Below, in pieces: positions 56,596 through 64,000 of a stretch of DNA of 64,000 nucleotides. The translations under genes and the position numbers were made by a program. Position 1 is the stretch's first letter. Each line of letters opens with the position of its first letter. The notes beneath the pieces were generated by a model. It made no database searches. It had not been told where the DNA came from and saw only the letters and a list, made by a program, of their open reading frames with translations. The stretch is from Podospora comata (taxonomy: Eukaryota; Ascomycota; Sordariomycetes; Sordariales; Podosporaceae). The stretch spans positions 5,084,001-5,148,000 of the forward strand of contig CP071493.1 in the NCBI GenBank assembly GCA_017354895.1. The letters run 5' to 3'.

Positions 56596-59068
56596 ATGTC
56601 GGCCAAGAAGAAAATCGCCATCATGACCTCGGGAGGTGACTCCCCAGGCATGAACGGCGTGGTGCGCGCCTGTGTGCGCATGGCCATCCACATGGGCTGT
56701 GACGCCTATTGCATCTACGAAGGGTACGAGGGCTTGGTCCGTGGCGGTGACCTCATCCGGAAGATGAATTGGTACGATGTCCGCGGGTGGCTCTCTGAGG
56801 GCGGTACTCTCATTGGAACCGCCCGGTGCATGGCCTTTTTCGAACGCGCTGGTCGCCTTGCTGCTGCCAAGAACATGATTCTACACGGCATTGACGCCCT
56901 CATCATCTGCGGAGGAGATGGTTCCCTGACTGGCGCGGATCGATTCCGTGCCGAATGGCCCTCGCTGCTCGACGAACTCGCTGCCAATGGTGAATTTACC
57001 ACCCAGGAGCTTCAGCCATTCAGACATCTCAACATTGTCGGTCTCGTCGGTTCCATTGACAACGATCTCTCTGGTACAGATGCCACTATTGGTTGCTACT
57101 CTGCGCTTGCAAGAATCTGCTATGCTGTCGATCTCATCGAGGCGACAGCCTCTTCCCATTCCCGCGCTTTCGTCGTCGAGGTCATGGGGCGGCATTGTGG
57201 CTGGCTTGCTTTGATGGCTGGTGTTGCGACGGGTGCCGATTTCATATTTATTCCGGAGAAACCTAGGGAAGACAACTGGAGAGAGGAAATGTGCAGCATC
57301 GTTGAGCATGTAAGTACACCCTCTTCTGGGACGTCATTCTGTTCTGGCTGAAGCTAAACAAGTCAACGACAGCATCGCAAAATCGGCAAGCGGAAAACGA
57401 TCGTGATCATTGCCGAGGGAGCACTCGACAGAGAGGGGAACAAGATCACCCCGGCAATGGTCAAGGATCTTCTTGCGGACAAGGACGGCCTCGGACTCGA
57501 CACCAGAATCACGACACTGGGCCACGTTCAAAGAGGCGGGACAGCTGTTGCTTACGACCGTATGCTGGCGACACTGCAAGGTGTTGAAGCCGTCAAGGCT
57601 GTTCTCGAGGCCACCCCTGAGACAAAGACCTGCGTCATTGCCATCACCGAGAACAAGATTGTCAGAAAGCCCCTTATGGATGCGGTACAAGACACCAAGA
57701 AGGTGGCCAAGGCAATCGAACGGCAGGACTTTGAGGAGGCCATGGGTCTACGGGACGCCGAGTTCTCGGAGCAATACAAGTCGTTCATGATGACTACGGC
57801 GGTCCAAGTAGACAAGGAGCTGTTGCTGCCAGAGAAGGAAGTACGGCTCCCCTCTCTCCACTCGCAGGTTTCCTGGGTGCTGACAGACTTTACAGAGAAT
57901 GAGGATTGGGTTCATCAATGTCGGCGCGCCTGCCGGCGGTATGAACGCTGCAGTGCGCGCTGGTGTAGCCTACTGCTTGTCCCGAGGGCACGAGCCGATG
58001 GCGATTTACAACGGCTTCGCCGGATTTGCCCGGCATCATGCCGACAACCCTGGAGCTGTCCGACCCTTCAACTGGCTTGAGGTGGACGGATGGGCCAGCA
58101 AAGGTGGCTCGGAAATTGGAACGAACCGCGAGCTTCCAGGCGAGTCCGGCATGGAGACCATTGCCAACTTGATTGAGCAGTACAAGTTTGACGCTTTGTT
58201 CCTCATTGGCGGTTTCGAAGCTTTCCATGCTGTCTCTCAGTTGCGCAAGGCTAGGGATCAGTATCCATCCCTGTGCATCCCCATGACATTACTCCCCGCC
58301 ACCATCTCCAACAATGTGCCAGGGACAGAATACTCGCTCGGTTCGGACACTTGTCTGAACGAACTGGTCGAGTATTGCGACAAGATCAAGCAGTCTGCCT
58401 CAGCTACCCGGAGACGTGTCTTTGTCATTGAGACGCAAGGTGGACGCTCTGGCTACGTTGCGACGCTCGGTGGTCTTGGTGTTGGTGCGTCGGCTGTGTA
58501 CACCCCGGAAGAGGGTGTCAGCCTCGATATGCTCGCTGCGGACGTGCGCCATCTCAAAAACGTCTTCGCCCACGACCAGGGCCAGAGCCGTGCCGGTCGC
58601 CTCATCTTGATCAACGAGAAGGCTTCCAAGGTATACAATGCCAAGTTGATTGCCGACATCCTCCGCGAAGAGTCACACGGCAGGTTCGAGAGTCGCGAGG
58701 GTATTCCTGGTCACATGCAGCAGGGTGGTGTACCGTCGCCCATGGACAGGTGCCGGGCTGTCAGGCTGGCCATACGGTGTATCCAGCACCTGGAGCAGTT
58801 TGGCCGCAACGTGCACAACAGGGTCAAGGTGGACCCCATGAGCACAACGGTTATTGGCATCAAGGGCGCGAGCGTGGTCTTTACGCCTGTTAAGCAGGTT
58901 GAGGAGGAGGAGACGGACTGGCCCAACAGACGGCCAAAGGCGGCATACTGGCTGGGCATGAAGGAGATTGTCGACATTCTGGGTGGCCGTCCCAAGTATG
59001 AGCTCCCCGAGTCGGACTTGACTGGTATCAAGGCGAAGGATGTCAAGCGTGGGATTGTGCCGCCTTGA
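56596..59068 (+). CDS. PFK1: ATP-dependent 6-phosphofructokinase
   Basis: Three exons, 56596-57309, 57373-57840 and 57896-59068, with introns of 63 and 55 nt. From the ATG at 56596 the product is 784 aa, close to the usual length in filamentous ascomycetes. The frame is open to an upstream ATG at 56404, which would add 64 residues. The enzyme makes fructose 1,6-bisphosphate in glycolysis. It is a fused duplicate. The N-half has the catalytic site: [33 protein letters not shown] (catalytic Asp) and [13 protein letters not shown]. The C-half has [31 protein letters not shown] and [16 protein letters not shown], where catalytic residues are lost and allosteric sites are expected. The third exon begins AGAATGAGG at the half-to-half hinge (PEKERMRIG). 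Expression is probably high, from its CT-rich upstream region. Confidence 0.93.
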
Positions 59069-59632
59069 ATGGGATGGGACTGAAGAGTCGAAACAGGAAG
59101 TCTTTTCACGGTTGTTTCTCTCCGTGACTTGGGCTGTCATTGCTGCAATGATGATTCATCAAGTACCACTTTCCCTTGTTGTCGTCTAGCATCACCGACG
59201 AAGGGATCGGTAAATTCATACAGGAAGGGAAGGGGGAAAATAGACAAGGACAAAGGCTCGGGACTGGTTGGTGTGAGGGGGGGTTATAGGATGGATGAAT
59301 GGGCTTTAGTTAGGGCAAAAACACCATCATCTCTACCACTACCTTGGCACCGATACAAGAATAAAAAAGGAAGCTGTAAAGTGCAACAATAGACTCTGGA
59401 ACGCATAGCTCCTCAATATGCAGTTATATGTGTGGTTGCTTGGCGAGAGACAGCACTCTTGGAAATGGTATCATATTTGTTGAGAAACAATCTGGCAACA
59501 CTTTTGTACAATAACCCAGCTAGATTGCCACCCTCCGACCGACTCCTTGATTGATTTGAGCGAGTGAACGAGCGAACAAAAGCCATTCTCGTTTCCAAAA
59601 TGGAAATACACACCGATGCACACAATCTCTCT
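59069..59632. other. Convergent 3' spacer, phosphofructokinase / Mgr3-like
   Basis: Untranslated ends of two converging genes. AATAAA at 59360-59365 is a plausible polyadenylation signal for phosphofructokinase. No gene seen. Confidence 0.5.
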
Positions 59633-61381
59633 TCACGCCTTCAAAAACGACAACCACCCCCGATCCGGCTGCCTCAAATCCTCCACAAAGTCCTTCACCC
59701 TCCTCTGCCTCTCCTCAATAACCTTCTCCTCGGCCGACCACCGATCCGTCACCTCCTGCTCCCGCTGCGCCTGCCGCTCTCCCCACAGCCCACCAAACCA
59801 CCCCCTGTTATTCTCCTTGGTCGTCGCCATCCGCTGTTGCTGCCGCTCCAGCTCCTCCCTCCTCGCCTGCTCCTCCCTCTGCAACCTAGCCACCATCTTC
59901 CCCCAGTTCTCCAGCCCCGTCACAAGACAGTCCCTGCACACCCTCCTCACAGGCTTCATCTCCCTCAAGTTCGGGTTAATCTTGTGAAGCTGCTCCTCCG
60001 CGACATCAACCGCCTCTCTCGTCCAGGATAGTCCTTCCTCTCTCGCGTCAGGGTTGGTGGCATACATGATCTCCCCAATGTGCAGGCTCAACGCAGCTTC
60101 CTGACACCTCTCGGCTGCGTTGCGGATAGGGGGGGCGATCCCATCCCCCGGTCCTTCTGGGTACGGTGGGGGGGTGAAGATTTTGGCACAGGCGTTGTAG
60201 ACATTCGACCAAAACCCCCTGTTTTGAGAAGAGGGTTTTACTTTACGTAGCTGGGAGGTCAAGTCCAGATCTGAGGGGAGGGGGAGCGAGCGACGGGCTT
60301 TGAGGAGGGAGATGTACACGGGAAGGGCAAAGTTGATGTCGCCTTGACGAGCGCGGAAATCGGCATAGGCGGTGAGGGTGTTGAGGAGGTTTTCAGACGG
60401 CAACCCGGCTTCCTCGTTGAGGGTCATTGTTTTTGGGTCGAGGGGGGGGGCGGGGGTGGTGTTCTCGATTTGCTTGAGGGCGAAGTGGAGGGCGTCTTCG
60501 TAGATGATGCTTGCTGGTCCGGCGATGCCTTTATACTCTAGCCAGGAGCCATAAGCAAGGCCAGCGTCAATCTTCTGGCGGTCGGTGAAGCCGACCGTGT
60601 TGAGGATTTTCAGGTAGATTTCGTTTGGGTTCTCGTGACGGAGGATGCAATCTTCTTCTCTGGGGGCTTTACGGAAACCAGGGGGGACAGGTTTTGGATA
60701 GGGGTTGGAGGGACCGATCATCGTCCCCGGGGGGAAGGTTCCCCCGTTTGCTGTGTCCCAGACCCAACCTTCCATGTGCTCGGCGGCTTTGGCCCAGAAC
60801 ATCATTGCGTCAAAGTAGGCTCTTCTCCATTCTTCAGATTTGGCCGTGATGTCCTTTGTTCCCTTGGGGCCGTCCGGTGCGTCCTTTAGGCCGGCTCCCT
60901 CGAACTCTGGGTCGTGTAACCGCTTGATTACCGTGTCGATCCAGTGTCCTACTTGGATCCAATCCACCGCATTGCCGTGCTTAGGGTCGTAGAGGGCGAT
61001 GTTGGCCATACGCATTCGGAAGCGGGTCATGAAACTCCATTCTTCCGTTGTGGGATAATCCCTTTCGTTGCGCTCGCAAAAGTAGGCGAAGGAGATACCA
61101 AAGATTGCGAAGCCGGCGATCCAGATATAGCCGACGTATTTGATTCCCGTCAGGATTTCATATCTGAGCTGAGCCCTCCGCTCCGTCGTCATGTGTCGTA
61201 CTCTCGTCACCCGTGTCGACGTCGAGCTCGAGGGCACGGAAAGAAAAGGGACGTCTGGTCGGGCGCGGAGGTTGTGACGAGCTACGGCGGCCTGGAAGAA
61301 GTTGCGCTGGGCCGTCTGGACCCCCGCCCGGCGCAGCATGAGGCGGGAGGACCGCATCGTGACTGTGGAAAGCGAAGACAT
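59633..61381 (-). CDS. Mitochondrial TPR protein, Mgr3-like
   Basis: Single exon on the minus strand, 582 aa. The first ~60 residues are rich in Arg, Ser and Ala and lack acidic residues (MSSLSTVTMRSSRLMLRRAG), as in a mitochondrial presequence. One membrane segment follows at about 80-102 (GYIWIAGFAIFGISFAYF). The large remainder is helical with TPR-like repeats (AGLAYGSWLEYKGIAGPASI, TLTAYADFRARQGDINFALP) and a pair of cysteines in VRRVCRDCLVTGLENWGKM. The C-terminus is Arg/Gln/Glu-rich coiled coil. This layout resembles yeast Mgr3, an inner-membrane adaptor that delivers substrates to the i-AAA protease Yme1. The assignment is by architecture and partial motif resemblance only; another inner-membrane TPR family is possible. 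Confidence 0.6.
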   Translation of the reverse strand: MSSLSTVTMRSSRLMLRRAGVQTAQRNFFQAAVARHNLRARPDVPFLSVPSSSTSTRVTRVRHMTTERRAQLRYEILTGIKYVGYIWIAGFAIFGISFAYFCERNERDYPTTEEWSFMTRFRMRMANIALYDPKHGNAVDWIQVGHWIDTVIKRLHDPEFEGAGLKDAPDGPKGTKDITAKSEEWRRAYFDAMMFWAKAAEHMEGWVWDTANGGTFPPGTMIGPSNPYPKPVPPGFRKAPREEDCILRHENPNEIYLKILNTVGFTDRQKIDAGLAYGSWLEYKGIAGPASIIYEDALHFALKQIENTTPAPPLDPKTMTLNEEAGLPSENLLNTLTAYADFRARQGDINFALPVYISLLKARRSLPLPSDLDLTSQLRKVKPSSQNRGFWSNVYNACAKIFTPPPYPEGPGDGIAPPIRNAAERCQEAALSLHIGEIMYATNPDAREEGLSWTREAVDVAEEQLHKINPNLREMKPVRRVCRDCLVTGLENWGKMVARLQREEQARREELERQQQRMATTKENNRGWFGGLWGERQAQREQEVTDRWSAEEKVIEERQRRVKDFVEDLRQPDRGWLSFLKA

Positions 61382-62199
61382 GGCTGTCGATATCGTTTTC
61401 GAGCTCGGATGTGGGATGGTGTAGACTGGATGGTGTGGTTACCGTTATGGTGTCATTGGTTTAGCACATAGCTGGCTGGCAAAGATACCAAGCGCCGTCG
61501 CCAGCACTGGAAATGTATATATGGCTTTCGGGGCGTTGGTCGAGCTCAAAGATGGGATTTTTGTCAATGACGATGGATGCTCGTAGCTCGAGATGCCTCC
61601 ACTTTTCTCCAAGGGTTCCTGGTTCGGCTTGGCGAAACCCCCACCCCACATAAGCGTCGAAGCTGAAGCTTGGGCCATCGAAGAGACGACCCCCCTTCCT
61701 GGTCCATCACCAACAACGGGCCGCTCCTTCCCAGGTCGCAATGTGAAGCAGCATTTGTAGGCCGGATCTTACTTAGCACGAATTCAAGATCGACATCATG
61801 CAATGGCCCAGGTCTTGGCCCAGAACCTCCCCAAGCAAGAGGCCCATGTGAAACCCCACCCCACCAAACACTTCCCTCTGCGATGGGCTCCCGAGAGCTT
61901 ATGTGACAGATGAGGCTCTCATGGTCAATTCCTATAGACCGAGCCTTTACTTCTGCAGCCCCTTTATGATCACTGATTTAAGTGCTGACTCCGGCCCCAC
62001 GATAGCCAGAAACGAGGTCTTGAACGATGACACTCTCTTCAGTCACTCCTCTTCATTTTCTCCCGTCCTGTAGACCAGGACCCTCAGCTCCTGGAGAGCA
62101 GCCATACTTTCTATATATATCGACAACTTCAAGGCCGGTCCATGTTGCATCCTCTCTTTAAAACCCATGATCCTACCCTTCCCCTGACCGCCTCTCACA
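61382..62199. promoter_or_regulatory. Divergent promoter region, Mgr3-like / membrane protein
   Basis: This 818-bp stretch lies between opposed starts. I see no gene; TATATATA at 62115-62122, about 80 nt upstream of the membrane-protein ATG, could be a TATA element. Confidence 0.4.
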
Positions 62200-63531
62200 A
62201 TGTCAACAACAACCCCCTTCATCCCCACCTGGAACCCCAAACCCTTCCCAGGTATCTCCCTCTCCGCCGGTGGCCTATTGGCGCTCGCAGACCTCCAAAC
62301 GATAGCCAAACGCACCGCCATCACCGGCGGCGCCTCCTGGGCGGACGCCTTCCTCCTCGCCCCCGGCCTTCACTACCAGCAAGCAGCCGGGGATTTGTTC
62401 CGCAAAGGCGGTAGTGGTGGTGCTTCGGCCATAACCAAAATAGTAGATCAATCCTCCCCTGACAGAGAGGTGACCCTCCAGCTCAACAACGCCGCCACGG
62501 CAGAATACATCCAGTCGATCGCCAAGCCAGGACAAGAAGTGGTGCTTGATGTTGGGCGGGTCAGGGAGACAACAAGGGGGAAAAGGTATTTCTTGCGACG
62601 GAGCAACGGCGAGAGGAGTGCGGTTGCCTGGTCGGAGGAGGAAGAGGGGGTGGATGGAGGGTTGGGGTGGGTTTCGCACGTGTTATATCTCTCGACGCTG
62701 TTTTTGACAATGGGGACGATAGTAGTAGTTGTTCTCTTCAAAGATTGTAAGTCGCCCTTTTCTTTTTCCCTGCTGATTTAGCAAGAGCTGATGATGATAA
62801 AAGGGTGGTGCCTCATGTCTATACTGGGCTACATGACCTCCCGCCTGCTAAACATCTGCATTATCAAACGGCGGACCTCCCGGCAACCTAGAGATCCCTC
62901 CCCTTCCCGTTCCCCTAAGCAATCCAAAAGTGGCTCCCGCCATCGCAGTCGCAGCCGGGTGTCCGAGTATGCACGCCGCGCAGCGACGTATCTTGTTTCT
63001 TTTGGTGATGATAATAAGACTGCTGTGAGGCTGAGGGGGAAGATGTCTGATCTTGGGGCGGTCACGTCTGATGCTTGGTTGAGGAGTAAGACCAACGTCG
63101 AGGGGTACTTGGAAGCGACGGCGAAATTGATAGTATGGGTGGTGGCAGCCTTGTCAGGGAACATGACACAGGTGGGGAGTCTGATGATGATGGTGTTGTT
63201 GATATCGTCAGCGGGCTTGCTGGCGGTGAGTAATAGTCGAGCTGGAGGGGTGAGGGTTAATGGGCGGGTTGCGAAACTGGGAAAGGGGGATGTGGAACAG
63301 GGGGATAAAAGAGGGGGCTTAGGGTCGACGACAAGTGTTGACAGTGTGGGGAGCGGAGATGGAAGAAGAAGGGGACGGGGGGATGAGTGCAGGCCTGCTA
63401 CTGCGGCTGTGGATTCGAGGGCGGGAGAGGATGGGGCGGATTCGGCGGAGAGAGGTGAGGCCAGGCATGGTGGCCAGGTGCGTGTTAAGTGGAAGGAAAG
63501 TTTGGAGCGGAGGCCGGATCAGCAGGTGTAA
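62200..63531 (+). CDS. Predicted fungal multi-pass membrane protein, function unknown
   Basis: Two exons, 62200-62746 and 62804-63531, with a 57-nt intron (GTAAGT...GATAAAAG). The junction reads FKDWWCLMSILGYM. The product is 424 aa. Residues 1-160 are soluble (STTTPFIPTWNPKPFPGISL) with a central beta-like stretch. Two membrane helices flank the splice site (HVLYLSTLFLTMGTIVVVVL and LMSILGYMTSRLLNICII), followed by a basic Ser/Arg loop (SRSPKQSKSGSRHRSRSR). Two further helices lie at about 300-345 (KLIVWVVAALSG, SLMMMVLLISSAGLLAVSNS). The tail is Gly/Arg/Asp-rich and low-complexity, possibly cytosolic. I recognise no family. Proteins of this outline are common, poorly conserved fungal surface or endomembrane proteins. 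The start could be debated, as the N-terminus has no homology anchor. Confidence 0.65.
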
Positions 63532-64000
63532 TTGGTGGGACTTTTGGCTGGTGATGGTGATCATCTTAGACACCATCGAAACCCATGGAGGACGGTAGGT
63601 GAGCACGGGGTTGATATAAGGTTTGCAGACGAGAAACTGGACTTTCACCTATCTTCTGGGACGCAGGATTGTGGCGCCAGGGTAATAAGCGCAAGTGTGC
63701 ATGGCTTTTGATAGAGGTACATTGGAACATGCAGAGAGAAGTACCCTGTGTTATGGGACACTGTGTGGGAAAAGTGGCTGCCAAGTTCAGCTGTAGTGAC
63801 AAGATACATTTGCAAGGCAAGCTAACAGGGGCGCGCTTATCGAGACCGCAGTAGAAAGCGTTGGCTAACCCATTGACACCAGGCCGATATTTCAGCAGCC
63901 AACAACCTCGAATTAGCGGTATAAAACATTGTGGCCACTGTGAAACGTAGCCCGGTCGAGCAGAACTGGCCTTCCAAGGCGGCTTCACCCGTCTACTAGC
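63532..64000. other. 3' flank of the membrane-protein gene to the window end
   Basis: No gene is supported in this 469-bp stretch. A minus-strand frame (63566-63988) has no features. Confidence 0.4.

Noticed and set aside
1-64000. Secondary-metabolite cluster, transposon, CRISPR or viral insert
   Set aside because: No synthase, transposase, integrase, reverse transcriptase or repeat-spacer array is visible; the genes are conserved housekeeping genes.

Overview
This 64-kb window is nuclear DNA of a filamentous ascomycete. The evidence is single-copy eukaryotic genes with short 5'-GT...AG-3' introns (mostly 49-80 nt), CTAAC/CTGAC-type branch points just upstream of the acceptors, CT-rich leaders and 0.3-2.9 kb spacers. 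The protein set (filamentous-type Tea1 kelch protein, twin GRF-finger protein, a zf-PARP protein without a catalytic domain, a DUF8035 protein) points to Pezizomycotina, probably Sordariomycetes and perhaps Sordariales. The class and order are inference from protein style, not a phylogeny.

Layout: 1-17.5 kb holds EMC1 (-, runs off the left edge), an LRR/Cys-motif protein (-), a twin GRF zinc-finger protein (-), cytosolic aspartyl-tRNA synthetase (-) divergent from a Gemin2/Brr1-like SMN-complex protein (+), a Spd1/Dif1-type ribonucleotide-reductase inhibitor (-), and 40S ribosomal protein eS27 (-) divergent from phosducin-like protein Plp2 (+). 18.6-31 kb holds the TORC1 subunit raptor/Kog1 (-) and, across a 2.7-kb spacer, the polarity protein Tea1 (+). 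32-38 kb holds an Mpv17/PMP22 protein (-), the Golgi protein Yif1 (-) and the SRP receptor alpha subunit (+). 37.9-45.5 kb is the checkpoint kinase ATR/Mec1 (+, 2447 aa). 46-53 kb holds a zf-PARP protein (+) and a DUF8035 protein (+), separated by a 2.9-kb spacer. 53-64 kb holds Mediator MED17 (-), phosphofructokinase (+), a mitochondrial TPR protein resembling Mgr3 (-) and an unrecognised membrane protein (+).

The genes are independently transcribed housekeeping genes, not an operon or a secondary-metabolite cluster. Some share themes: ER and secretory pathway (EMC1, Yif1, SRP receptor), DNA damage and replication (ATR, RNR inhibitor, GRF and PARP fingers), and growth control (raptor, eS27, Plp2, AspRS). 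Nearly all gene models were rebuilt by hand from splice signals, and every complete model sums to a whole number of codons.

I found no transposon, CRISPR, tRNA or rRNA gene, and no clear new multi-gene system. The sequence features most worth a second look are a 21-bp-period minisatellite on both sides of the LRR gene, a foldback inverted repeat inside eS27 intron 1, a G-quadruplex-type tract between Tea1 and the Mpv17 gene, stop-free introns of 3n length in ATR, and an in-frame hydrophobic extension upstream of the usual phosphofructokinase start.
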